A program made the position numbers and the translations under genes. From contig NZ_CP047591.1 of the NCBI RefSeq assembly GCF_010120715.1, positions 372,001 through 436,000 of the forward strand: a stretch of DNA of 64,000 nucleotides, in the 5' to 3' direction. The stretch is from Aminipila terrae. Lineage in GTDB: Bacteria > Bacillota > Clostridia > Peptostreptococcales > Anaerovoracaceae. Each line of letters starts with the position of its first letter. Position 1 is the stretch's first letter. Shown here in pieces: positions 1 through 9,580 of the stretch. The notes beneath the pieces are model-generated. The model did no database searches, was not told where the DNA came from, and saw nothing but the letters and a program-made list of their open reading frames with translations.

Positions 1-85
1 TGCTTACTTCGTCCTGTAAATTATCTATATTCCTTTTATCTACAAAGTTAAAAGATTGAGAATAGTCTAAAGTTATTTTCTCCAT
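1..85 (-). CDS. pgi: Glucose-6-phosphate isomerase, N-terminal fragment
   Basis: The first 28 codons of a gene that runs off the left edge of the window. Reading begins at an ATG (83-85) preceded on the minus strand by AGAGG about ten bases upstream. The peptide begins MEKITLDYSQSFNFV and continues to NLQDEVS, which resembles the amino terminus of clostridial glucose-6-phosphate isomerase. That enzyme interconverts glucose-6-phosphate and fructose-6-phosphate, and would feed nucleotide-sugar supply for the adjoining polysaccharide locus. No catalytic residue lies in this short piece, so the call rests only on the N-terminal signature. Confidence 0.55.
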   Translation of the reverse strand, partial: MEKITLDYSQSFNFVDKRNIDNLQDEVS

Positions 86-119
86 GTATAATAAACCTCT
101 ATCATCCAAACAACATCAA

Positions 120-380
120 TTACTCAAGATTTTTTTCAAATCTCCATGCATCTCTGCACATTTGAACTATGCTTCGTTTAGCAGTAAACCCTAATTCACG
201 TTTTGCTTTGGATGCATCTGCATAGCATTCTGCTATATCTCCCGGCCTTCTTTCTACAATCTCAAAGGGTACCTTTATGTCATTACTGCCATTGACGAAT
301 TTTCCAGATTTCGTTATGTTGGTGCTTTTAAGGCGCACAGTACTTATAGTTCTACTTGTCCTCTTTGTATGTAATACCAA
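120..380 (-). pseudogene. UDP-glucose 4-epimerase (galE) C-terminal remnant
   Basis: An 86-codon open frame whose last ~50 residues match the C-terminus of GalE: PFEIVERRPGDIAECYADAS followed by KAKRELGFTAKRSI and MCRDAW. The N-terminal Rossmann domain (GxxGxxG) and the YxxxK catalytic motif are absent, and residues 1-30 are not GalE-like. It is therefore a decayed fragment, not a working epimerase. It lies between pgi and the wzy-like gene and suggests that an intact UDP-galactose/UDP-GalNAc supply gene was lost or duplicated when the polysaccharide locus was rearranged. Confidence 0.7.
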
Positions 381-615
381 AACTATTTATCATGAGCTTT
401 AAGAAACTTAACCTCTGCTTTTCGGCTTTAAATTAATCCATCAATTATAGTTGGAAAAGATATTCTGTTTTTGTATCTTATGCCTTTAATGATGATAAAA
501 ATTCTTTAAATCCTTCTTCAATAAGATCAAGGAAATCAGAAGTAAGTCCCCACAATGGGAACATAAGATTCTGCATCTATTGGTATCGTCTCCATCGCAT
601 AAGAATACTCAATTA
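381..615. other. Gene debris between galE remnant and wzy-like gene
   Basis: No intact gene. On the minus strand, 478-540 reads in one frame as SDFLDLIEEGFKEFLSSLKA followed by a stop. Just upstream (about 540-600) another frame reads AMETIPIDAESYVPIVGTYF. Together they look like the C-terminus of one protein broken by a frameshift. I do not recognise the family. Confidence 0.35.
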
Positions 616-1872
616 TTAGTCAGACTGTTTATTCTCAGATATAAAAAAACTCATACTATTATCGTCTTTTCTATAATAATTGTAGTTTTTTCTATATTCT
701 TTTATAAACTTATAATTTAATGCATAAATAGCCCCTAAATATGTAGCAGACATTGGAGTATATATAACATGTCCGCTTACTATTAATAATATCAAAATTA
801 TTAAATATGAAATCAAACAATAACCTTTATTTTTAAGTTTTCGAAATTTCAACACTGGATATGAAAGAATACTGGATATAATAATAAAGACAAATAAACC
901 TTGAAAAAACAGAACGTCAAATAAATCTAGCTCTACTAGTTCTCCTTTTGTAAGACCTGTACCCATTATTATAAACATAGGATCGCTAAAAAATTTATCC
1001 GCTGCTATCTTTAAAGTCACATTCCTACTACTAAATATAAAAGATAATAAATCTAATCTTTCTAAAAAATATTTATATCTTAGAATGATAGTATCCATAT
1101 ATATTTGCCAAAATATATTAACAAATATTATTCCCATAGCTAAAACTACTCCTACCAGCATCATCTTATATTTTTCATACCTTTTATCTACCTTTAAAGA
1201 AAAAACACATATTACAGTAACAATTAAAGATCCAAATATTGCAACTCTTGTCCCAATTAAAAAGCACGCACTTAATAGAAGAATATAATAAAGCAAATTT
1301 TTACTTCTTCTTTTATACACAAATGTCTTATTCAAAATAAAAGGTATAATTGAAACCAATATATTACTGATAGCATTTTGCTCAATAAAAAACCCTTTAT
1401 GTCCTGCATATGTATATGTCGGAACCCCTATATTAAATATTTTTGTTACTATTATTATTATGCTAATAATAATAGCTGAATTTATCAATGAGTTTATGAT
1501 TTTATCTGAATTTAATTTACTATAATTTGAAATTAATAGGATTATAATAGAAACCATAAATAGTAATTTAGAAAATAATAATGCCTCGTTAAAAAACTCT
1601 TTATTATTCAAGTAATACCTTAATGCTAAATATGCTTGTTGAAATAAAAAAAAGGTTAAAAATATAAGAATTAATTGAAAACCTTTTTGTTTTTTTATTG
1701 AAAAAAATATAAAAAACAATATAATAATAATCCTAATATACTGTCCTGGACTAATAGCTAATTCTCTATTAAACATGAATATATAAATGCCATTTATGGA
1801 GTCAATAAATGGCGTAGCTATTAGCAAAAAACAAATTGCGAAATTAATGTCAATTTTTTTATTTAAATTCAT
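616..1872 (-). CDS. O-antigen ligase/polymerase family membrane protein (Wzy-like)
   Basis: A 418-residue, strongly hydrophobic protein with about ten or more predicted membrane segments and a longer soluble loop around residues 250-310, the usual shape of Wzy polymerases and O-antigen ligases. In the Wzx/Wzy pathway such proteins join lipid-linked repeat units on the outer face of the membrane. The family shares little sequence identity, so the call rests on topology and on position at the end of a polysaccharide locus beside a flippase gene. The start is supported by an AGGT a few bases before ATG. Base composition is very AT-rich, as in its neighbours up to about 9600. Confidence 0.75.
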   Translation of the reverse strand: MNLNKKIDINFAICFLLIATPFIDSINGIYIFMFNRELAISPGQYIRIIIILFFIFFSIKKQKGFQLILIFLTFFLFQQAYLALRYYLNNKEFFNEALLFSKLLFMVSIIILLISNYSKLNSDKIINSLINSAIIISIIIIVTKIFNIGVPTYTYAGHKGFFIEQNAISNILVSIIPFILNKTFVYKRRSKNLLYYILLLSACFLIGTRVAIFGSLIVTVICVFSLKVDKRYEKYKMMLVGVVLAMGIIFVNIFWQIYMDTIILRYKYFLERLDLLSFIFSSRNVTLKIAADKFFSDPMFIIMGTGLTKGELVELDLFDVLFFQGLFVFIIISSILSYPVLKFRKLKNKGYCLISYLIILILLIVSGHVIYTPMSATYLGAIYALNYKFIKEYRKNYNYYRKDDNSMSFFISENKQSD

Positions 1873-2282
1873 TTTTTATACCTATAATTGAATACCAATC
1901 CTTGAGATTTACATAAAATATACAACAAGAATCCTTGTTGAAGATAAGTTTTTTTGTAACACTTTAATTAAAATTGTTATAATTTCTTCCTGCTTTAAAT
2001 GGGGTTAATCATTAAATTTGTGTTGAGCATGGGGTTGTACTAAGTATAAGCAAAATTGCATACAAACTTATTTAATTCATCATCTGTATGATAATAATGT
2101 TGGTTGCAATACAGTAGTTTTGCTTAAATAAGTTACCCTATTCTCAAAGCCATAGCACCTTAGCTTTTCAGATAATCATGGATGGTTCACTTTCGTACAT
2201 CTTCAGCTTACTCATCTGACTAATTATGTTTAGTCCGTCCCTTAATAAGCTATCAAGGAACAATGTTAAGCACTATAGCCTC
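1873..2282. other. Non-coding spacer with possible decayed coding sequence
   Basis: A 410-base spacer between two polysaccharide genes on the same strand. Minus-strand frames give short coding-like stretches interrupted by stops and I cannot assign them to a family. No convincing terminator, promoter or RNA gene is seen. It is probably the scar of a lost gene or mobile element. Confidence 0.3.
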
Positions 2283-3803
2283 TTAATTATATGTATTCCT
2301 ATTTTTCATAAAATAATAAAGTTCTTTTTTTAGTGTTAAGTATAATACAAAAAAGTAAATACTAACCATAAATATGGATTCAATAATTAGTTTAATCAAT
2401 AATTCAAATTTATTTGTTGAACCAACAAATAAATTACTGTTTATTATATAGTATGAAAAGTAAATAATTATTGATGGAAGAACTAATTTAGCAACTATTA
2501 TTTTAATATACTTACTTTTTAATTTCACATTTATTATGCCAAGACTACTTATTAATAAAATAACCGATATTATTGAAGAAAAAGATGTTGCCAATGCTAA
2601 TCCAACAATACCAAAAGGACCTATTAGTACTAGACTTGCTATAATATTGGTGCAAACGGTAATAATTCCATTTTTCATGGAAACTTTGGTTTCTTTTAAA
2701 GAGTAATATGCCCTATTTAATATATCTTTTATTGCCCAAAAAATTAATCCTAACAAATAACCTCTTAGAACTTTTGTTGTTAATAATATATCCTGCTCTA
2801 AAAATTTATTATTCTGAAACAATAACTTTACTACATCTTCTGCAGAAACAAAAAGTATTATTATTACTGGTACCATTATTATTAATACTTTTACTATCCC
2901 TTCTGATAATGACTTTCCAATATTCTCAAAGTCTTTTTTAGCTGCATATTCTGCTAGAATAGGAAAAACTAATATAACAATTAAATACCCCAGCGCACTG
3001 TAACTTGCCATACTTAGCTTATTAGCTATATTTAATTTAGTTATACTTCCTACCTCTAATCCAGATGCTAAATTAATTGAAATAATGTTATTAATTTGCA
3101 TTGCCATAACCCCTACCGCCATAGGTATTATCATTTGTAAGCTTGTTTTTAAGTAATCATTTGTATGCTGAGTTGATTTTTTTATTCTTAATCCTATCTT
3201 TTTAGAATAACTAGCAAGATATAGTAATTGTGCCAATGCTCCTATTAAAATCATAAATATACAAGCCATAAACCCAAAATTATTATATATAACTAACATT
3301 GAAATAATTAACACAAGATTAAATGGAATTTGTCTTGCTGCAACGACCTCAACATTATTATAAGATTCTAATACCCCCTCCAATATACTCGTTATACCAA
3401 AGATTATTATTGATGGCATAACTATTTTTATTACAGGTTTAACGATAGCAATCTTCACAAGCCCTGGAGCCATAATCTTTATTAATAAATCAGGAAAAAT
3501 TATGAAAATCAATGTCAATGTTATACATAATCCCAAAATTATAGCTCCAAATTTACTTGCAAAACTATTTGCTTCATCAATTGAGTTATTAATCCTTATA
3601 TCTGTATAAATAGGCATAAATGTAGTGGAAATAACTGTCCCCATCACGGAAAATAAAATTATAGGCAAATTACTTGCAAATACAAATATGTCTGATTTCG
3701 TACTAGCTCCTAGCGTATAAATTATAGCTGTTTCTTTAATAAATCCTAATAACATACTCGTAATGGTTAGAATAAATAAAACTATTGTTTTTCTATTTAT
3801 CAT
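2283..3803 (-). CDS. MurJ/MVIN-family lipid-linked oligosaccharide flippase (Wzx role)
   Basis: About 506 residues with some 12-14 membrane segments. The N-terminus (TSMLLGFIKETAIIYTLGAS, then SDIFVFASNLP and FMPIYTD) is typical of the MurJ/MVIN branch of the MOP superfamily. In this locus it most likely flips undecaprenyl-diphosphate-linked repeat units outward for the Wzy-like polymerase, though a lipid II flippase is possible by homology. An in-frame ATG lies seven codons upstream (3824), but I choose the ATG at 3803, which has GATAGGG just before it and overlaps the end of the preceding GNAT gene by 11 bases, suggesting translational coupling. Confidence 0.8.
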   Translation of the reverse strand: MINRKTIVLFILTITSMLLGFIKETAIIYTLGASTKSDIFVFASNLPIILFSVMGTVISTTFMPIYTDIRINNSIDEANSFASKFGAIILGLCITLTLIFIIFPDLLIKIMAPGLVKIAIVKPVIKIVMPSIIIFGITSILEGVLESYNNVEVVAARQIPFNLVLIISMLVIYNNFGFMACIFMILIGALAQLLYLASYSKKIGLRIKKSTQHTNDYLKTSLQMIIPMAVGVMAMQINNIISINLASGLEVGSITKLNIANKLSMASYSALGYLIVILVFPILAEYAAKKDFENIGKSLSEGIVKVLIIMVPVIIILFVSAEDVVKLLFQNNKFLEQDILLTTKVLRGYLLGLIFWAIKDILNRAYYSLKETKVSMKNGIITVCTNIIASLVLIGPFGIVGLALATSFSSIISVILLISSLGIINVKLKSKYIKIIVAKLVLPSIIIYFSYYIINSNLFVGSTNKFELLIKLIIESIFMVSIYFFVLYLTLKKELYYFMKNRNTYN

Positions 3804-4374
3804 TTTTTTCCCTATCAATATCAAATGTTATTAATTTATTGGTTATTTTATTTCGTTTATAAAACTTTATAATATTAAACCCTACACTTTGATATTCTTT
3901 TAAAGACACTCTATTATTGCTATATATATTTACAAGTATTTTATTTCTACCTTTTTCCTTAGCTATCTCTATTCTATATAATATCGATTGCATATGTATT
4001 CCATTTCCCCTGAATTTTTCAAAAACATAATCATCATAAAAATATGTTTCTTTATCACTAACTTTTATGTATTCATTTATACCTGATTCTAGTGTATTTT
4101 TAAATGACATATTAAAATAACCACAAATCTCACCTTTGTATTTACAAACTATAATTATGTTATTCGGATCCTCTAATCTTTTTATATATATATTATATTT
4201 ATTATGTGAAAATTCTGTATAATACAAATCTCTAATTAGTTCAACATCATGAATATCAGCTTTAGCAAATTGAAAATTCCCATTAATCATGGCTCTATTT
4301 ATTGAATTAATATAATAAACTAATTGATATTCTTTTATAATATATTTATTTTTTATCCTATTATATAAATTCAT
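3793..4374 (-). CDS. GNAT-family N-acetyltransferase
   Basis: 193 residues. The acetyl-CoA-binding motif A is visible at about residues 117-135 (FEKFRGNGIHMQSILYRIEI, with R-G-N-G-I as the R/Q-x-x-G-x-G/A loop). It is followed by the usual NNRVSLKEYQSVGF segment, in which a residue near N-x-R-V stacks on CoA. Context suggests acetylation of an amino sugar of the repeat unit, but the substrate cannot be read from sequence. The gene overlaps the downstream flippase by 11 bases. Upstream lies a decayed spacer with an IS110 remnant. Confidence 0.75.
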   Translation of the reverse strand: MNLYNRIKNKYIIKEYQLVYYINSINRAMINGNFQFAKADIHDVELIRDLYYTEFSHNKYNIYIKRLEDPNNIIIVCKYKGEICGYFNMSFKNTLESGINEYIKVSDKETYFYDDYVFEKFRGNGIHMQSILYRIEIAKEKGRNKILVNIYSNNRVSLKEYQSVGFNIIKFYKRNKITNKLITFDIDREKNDK

Positions 4375-5082
4375 TTACAACCTCCAAAACTACGAAATTT
4401 GTCAAGCTAGTTGTGACAATCCCTATATCTTGCTTATTCTTTAGGATGCATTATCCTCACTGTTCACGTCATTCCTATCCTTTGCTACTTGCTCTGGATT
4501 TAACCACACTTTATGTTCTAGTGTCCAATTTCTTATATACTTTGTCAACCTTGGATGTCCCTTTCGCTAGTCATGTTCTACAAAGCTCTACAAATTTAGG
4601 TCAAATATGTTTATTTTTGAATATTGTACCATTCCACAAAATGTTTTGCCCTAGTTAATATTTCAAACCCCTTAGGCAAATAATTTGAACGGTATTTAAT
4701 TTTTTAATTATGTTTTCTACCAGGAGGCTATCAATGCTCACTCTTTATCTACTGTTTGAAAAGCACAATTCCTAGCATTCCTTCGAGTTAAAACTAAACG
4801 AACTGTGATTTTACAATTATTAAACCGTTAATGAAAAGATGAAATATAGTTCGTACTATATAAGAGTAGAGATTTGACCCTCTATTCTTATTTTTGGGTT
4901 ATGATGAGTTTGATTGGCTAATGTAATTTTAATTGGGATACCACCACCGTAGCTAAATCTGTTAGTTAGCACTCATTATCATTAATTGGATTTAACAAGT
5001 TTGGATTCGCTCACGTATAACTAACTAACCTGATATCTGAAATGCTGGAGCCAAACATAATAAAACCAAAGGAGGAAATACC
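4375..5082. other. Decayed spacer upstream of IS110 remnant
   Basis: About 700 bases without an intact gene. An 81-codon plus-strand frame (4413-4658) lacks a ribosome binding site and any recognisable motif. On the minus strand the same stretch gives broken coding-like text (for example RLTKYIRNWTLEHKVWLNPE), perhaps an old transposase or sugar gene. The segment from about 4900 to 5080 looks like the left flank of the IS110 element, ending in AAAGGAGG before the transposase ATG. Confidence 0.35.
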
Positions 5083-5570
5083 ATGATTGCAGTAGGAATC
5101 GATTTATTAAAATCAAAAACACCTTGCTATAATTAATTCAGATGGCGAAATACTTTTATCCCCTACTAACTATAGTCACAGCACTTCGTAGTTATCATCA
5201 CTGGTGTAACTACTTAAGAGTTATAATAACACATAAAAAACATAATGGAATCAACAGGCGATTACCATTATCCCATACTTAATAGCCTTCTTCCTGAAAA
5301 CTTTTTTGTCCGCCTTATTAATACGTATATTATGAAATAGTACGGAGACAATAAAATCAAAAAAGTAAAACCGATAAAAACGATGCTCTCGTTGGAGTAA
5401 TGGAACCATATAACTAACTAATTTCGCTAATTTAATATTCAGTTTTTATCCTCATTATCACATGCGGCTGAGAGTACACTTTACTCTTCCTAAATTTTTA
5501 TCAAAATTCAAAGAAAAAGCAAGGTTTAGCTTAGAAGAAATTCGTCCATTTAGACTTAAGAGTCCATAGT
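5083..5570 (+). pseudogene. IS110-family transposase remnant
   Basis: Starts with AAAGGAGGAAATACC-ATG and reads MIAVGIDLLKSK, the RNase H-like (DEDD) N-terminus of IS110 transposases, in which the D of GID is catalytic. Later pieces in shifted frames read IMESTGDYHYPILNSLLPEN and FFVRLINTYIMK. These match the E-S-T-G-x-Y-H-x-P block and the region after it in IS110. Several stops and frame changes occur within 400 bases, and the C-terminal transposase domain with its serine motif is missing. It is inactive debris inside the polysaccharide locus, on the strand opposite to the sugar genes. Confidence 0.75.
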
Positions 5571-5576
5571 TATTCT

Positions 5577-6610
5577 TCAAATATTTCTATATACATCATA
5601 TATCTCCTTAATCATTCTTTCTTCTGTAAATTCTTTACTCCTACCAATATTATTTTCAGCATACATATTTATTAAATGTTGATTATTCATTAACTTTAAT
5701 ATTTTGTTACTTAATTCGTCGATTTCACCAATATTCACAAGTTCTCCATTTACGCCATTCTCAACAATCTCTTTTAATCCTCCTATATTATTACAAATTA
5801 CTGCATTTCCGAAACTCATAGCTTCCACACATGATATTCCAAATGATTCTATATATGAAGGCATTACTAAAATTTTTGATTTCTGTAATATTTCTTCTTT
5901 TTTTTGCCTGATATCCAACCTAATAATACTACTACATTTTGTAATTGATATCTTTCCAGATAATTAATTACTTTTTCACACTCACCATCTCCAGCAATAT
6001 ACAATTTCCAATTTAATTTTAATAATTCATCTTTTATAGATTTTATTGCTTTTAATAAATCAAAAACCCCCTTATATTCTATTATTTTTCCCATGAATAA
6101 TAAAATATTTTGTTTATTACTTAATTCAATTTTATTGGAGTTCTGTTTAACTGAATTATATATTATTATAACTTTATCACTATTCCCAATTATTTTTATA
6201 ACATTATATTTTATTGAACTTGATACGCATATGATTTTTTCTGAACACATTAAAGTGTATTTAATATATTTTTTAATTAACCAATTACTATTGCTGTAGA
6301 AATCATAGAAATACCCACCATGCATATGAATAACAATTTTGCTTTTTCTTTTTATAAGACTAATAATTAACGCCTTCCTAAAAAAGCTACCATTTGAAGC
6401 CATATGAATATGAGCTATACTTCCTTGCTCTATTCTTAAGACTCTTATTATTGAATTGATATAATCAATAACTTTATTATTAGTTCTTGTGGCAATATCT
6501 TTTATCTTATATCTTTCATTAATTGATTTTGCATTTATTATCTGGTTTATTACAGTAGAAATTCCGCCTCTTAATTCTTTATTAGGACCAATAATATAAA
6601 TATTTTTCAT
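5577..6610 (-). CDS. GT4-type glycosyltransferase, split by a -1 frameshift
   Basis: Two abutting frames form one glycosyltransferase. The N-terminal part (6610 to about 5896) starts MKNIYIIGPNKELRGGISTV, the glycine-rich GT4 start. It carries HMHGGYFYDF and the GT4 hinge region LLFMGKIIEYKGVFDLLKAI. The C-terminal part (from about 5918 to 5577) has the nucleotide-sugar-binding E-x7-E motif within PSYIESFGISCVEAMSFGNA. The break is at an A8 run (5896-5903) read as A-AAA-AAG. A -1 slip or one added A restores a 344-residue protein. GAGGAG precedes the start. It probably adds one sugar to the lipid-linked repeat unit at the cytoplasmic face. Confidence 0.8.
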
Positions 6611-6629
6611 CTCAATTCTCCTCAGAATG

Positions 6630-7684
6630 CTATATTTTATTTAGAATTCTTCTTAATTTCCTGGATTTTTTTAATAAATGTTTTATTATTATTATTAAAT
6701 ATTTTATTTTGCCTAGGTAATTATTTTTAAAAATATTAACTTCATAATTCATTTTTATTTCATCAGTCCAATTAAATTTATATTGTTCATTTCCTCTTAA
6801 AAAATCAAATTCTAACACTTTATCAAAATAAAATTCAATAATATTGTATAATAATATTGCACCTACTCCGGTATTTATATATTTTTCATCATATACGGGA
6901 ATATAATAATATATCTTATAATTATCTTTAAAACCAAAATGAACTGCTGCTATTTCTTTATTTATTTCAATATAAGATAATTCTACATTATTATAATTTT
7001 CTCTTATGAATTCTTCGTAAAACGATATGTATCTTCTATTATTAAATATACTTTGCCTCCACCTTTTTTATGGAAATCTTGTAATTTTACCCAAACTTTG
7101 TTGTCAAATTCAGCTCCAATATTTATTTTTATATTCCCAATTTCTTTTAGTTTTTTTTCTCGCCTTTGAATATCTTTAATGGCTTTATTTTTAGTTTTTG
7201 TTTTTTTGTCTTTCATTTTTAAAATTGGAGCCATTACGGATTCTTCAATATTTATTTTCAAATCCATATTACTATTTATTACATCACATAATATAAATAA
7301 TTCTGTCTCACCTTTAAAATTATTTAAATTGATTTCTTTAAAATTGACTTCTTTAATAAGAAAAGAAATTGCTTTTAAAATAGCATTGTACTTATTTTCA
7401 CTTTTATCAACTAATATATTATTATAATCAACAGTTTTATTAGTAATAAATCTAATCTTCCCTCTATCATTAATAAAAGGCAGAATTATATTAGTTGACT
7501 TGCTATTTCTACCAATTACTATGCATAAATTGTTTTTAAGCTCACAATCAACATTATCTAAGTAAGCTTTAATCCAATTCCAACTATAAAAAATTTCATT
7601 ACAATCTAAATTTCTTAACAAGTCATTCCAATCTCTTTCTAACAAGAGAAATTCATCGTATTTCGTTATTATATTAAAATTCAT
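6630..7684 (-). CDS. FemAB/CelD-like (GNAT fold) acyltransferase, frameshifted
   Basis: Reconstructs to about 351 residues. The N-terminal part runs from ATG 7684 (AGGAGG six bases upstream; MNFNIITKYDEF) and has the FYSWNWIKAYLDN segment typical of the CelD/FemAB-like GNAT family. After an A6 run at 7064-7069 the frame changes. The continuation, SIFNNRRYISFYEEFIRENY, then AAVHFGFKDNYKIYYYIPVY and LEFDFLRGNEQYKFNWTD, is the conserved C-terminal core; its DFLRGxExYK motif is diagnostic. One missing A accounts for the break. The likely role is N-acylation of an amino sugar or peptide attached to the polysaccharide. The gene sits 19 bases upstream of the glycosyltransferase. Confidence 0.7.
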
Positions 7685-7922
7685 GATTCCTCCTAAAATA
7701 TAATTATGCAACCCTCCTGCCTTAATCATAATATAAGTAAGATATAATTCAGATTTCCCCTAAAATAGAAAATAAATATAAATACTAATAATTATCTTTA
7801 AAAAAATTCATCGTTTCTTTCCTTTACCTTTTATCCCTATTTTTATATTTACTAAGGAAAATAATCCAAAATGCCTAAATAATCCTTGAACTAAAAGTTT
7901 ATTCTCCTTCATTATACTAACC

Positions 7923-9130
7923 CTACAAATTTTGTGTTTGTATCTCATAAATATCATTATTATGAAGTTTTAAATTGAAAACATATCTGTCTCCTTTTAA
8001 AGTTCCTTCTATTACCTTACTGTTTTTTATCAAGACACATCTTTTTTTTAAGGCATTGACTACGCCTATACTAATTTCATAATTATCTATTTCTTTCTCA
8101 CAATTTACAATTATTCTGTTGTCTTTGCATATTATATCACTTTTACTGTAGGCCCTAAAATATTCAGCAATTTCACTACAAGTGGTATACCATAAATCAT
8201 ATGTTTTCAAATATTTAAATATATAATTCAGATTATCCATATCACTTATAATATTGGGATATTGTATTCTATAATCCACCCTATATTTAGCTGTATGTTC
8301 TTGGATACTTATTAATAATTTATTTTTTATTAAATAGTTAATTTGATTTTCTAAAGTATTTCTCTTGATAATAGCATAATATAATGACTTTATATATTTT
8401 TTTGAAAATATTTTTTGTAGCTTTTTAGTGAGTAAAAGCTTCCATCTATTGTAGACGGAATATCTATTACATCATTAAAATAGTCCAATTGTAACGACAA
8501 CACATTACTTTTGATTTTATAATTATTTAGTAGTATGGAATCCCAATGTCTACACCACCACTTAAAATTAGTTTTTACTATAGATTCATCTGAGAAATCA
8601 TTATAACAATATCCACAATACTTACCACCGTTAAAATTTACACCTACTGTATCTTTAAATATTTTCTTCCCTATTTCTATTTTTTTTATTGCCTCTTCTA
8701 AATTACTATACGTATTCCATTCTTCAACAAATTCTTCTCTTGTATCTCCACATATACCGTGTGTTAATCCGTGATATGCCAGTTCAAATCTTTCATCATT
8801 ACAAAGTTCTTTTAAAAATTCTGAAAAACCATTTTCGGTTATATCATAGCTTAAATAATTATTACCGCCTTTGATTATACCTTCTCTCCTGCCTACAACT
8901 AAAAATAAAGTGCATTTTACATATGGATATTTATTCAATAATTGATTATTTAATATGTGAAAAAAAGAATCACAATCCTTTTTTAAATAACCCCAGTCAC
9001 TGCCTTTAACACACTCACTCGTATTTTTAATATCGATCCATTTATTGGCTAAATCATCTATCATTAATACCACTGGTGATTGACAATCATTTTTCCATTT
9101 ACACTTTTCAACTATAAATTCTTTTATCAT
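7923..9130 (-). CDS. Polysaccharide deacetylase-like protein, frameshifted
   Basis: Reconstructs to about 402 residues. The first part (9130 to about 8397) has VVLMIDDLANKW, where D-D sits in the NodB metal/catalytic position, and ELAYHGLTHG, an H-x3-H metal-binding pair. This is the pattern of NodB/DUF2334-type deacetylases. The second part (about 8400 to 7923) continues KYIKSLYYAIIKRNTLENQI and later WYTTCSEIAEYF, the usual C-terminal substrate-side segment. The break is at an A7 run (8397-8403), one base short. The ATG at 9130 is preferred because AAAGG stands about nine bases upstream, while the ATG at 9139 abuts it. The probable role is modification of the repeat unit or a related glycan. 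Confidence 0.65.
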
Positions 9131-9139
9131 AAAATGCAT

Positions 9140-9580
9140 CCTTTCTGTAAGATATAATATTCTAGACTTTCTGCTTCTTTCTCATAATAAGGTTCTTTCC
9201 AATTGATAAATCCACTGATTTTTATGCAATCCTATATAATCAGTAGCTATTTTTATATCTTTGTTAAAATGAGCCAAGCGAGAACGAATTTTATTTAAAA
9301 AACTAGTTCAGTACCTCTTTAACTCTCTATGCATTTTACTCAGACGTTATATTTAATCTATAAAATCTATGTCATAAGCCTTTACGATATAATCGAGCTG
9401 TGTTGCACTCATTAAGCCGATAGCTTTAATTATTGGGGTCGATTAGGTGTGCTTCTTCCTAATTTTCAATCTAGGAGACTACTATATTCGCAAAATACCG
9501 ATCTTTTCCTCACTCTTTGGTCCTACCATAATGGTATTTGGGTTCTTTTTATTTTGCATTTTTCTCTTTTATCCAATTAA
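9140..9580. other. Decayed spacer with possible glycosyltransferase start
   Basis: A 440-base gap on the transcribed strand. From about 9560 the minus strand reads MQNKKNPNTIMVGPKSEEKI and then stops. This resembles the first residues of GT4 enzymes (I-x-V-G-P-K-x-x-x-K-G-G-I). Further left only fragments such as GLHKNQWIYQLE are seen in changing frames. It is probably a deleted or decayed sugar gene. No RNA or terminator is evident. Confidence 0.35.

Noticed and set aside
4413..4658. 81-codon plus-strand ORF
   Set aside because: No ribosome binding site, no domain, atypical residue make-up, and located in a decayed spacer.
7064..8403. Programmed frameshifting as a shared mechanism for the three adjacent sugar genes
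   Set aside because: Only the glycosyltransferase site is a canonical heptamer; the A6 and A7 sites are not, and the same one-base deficit occurs in C and G runs of housekeeping genes, so error is simpler.
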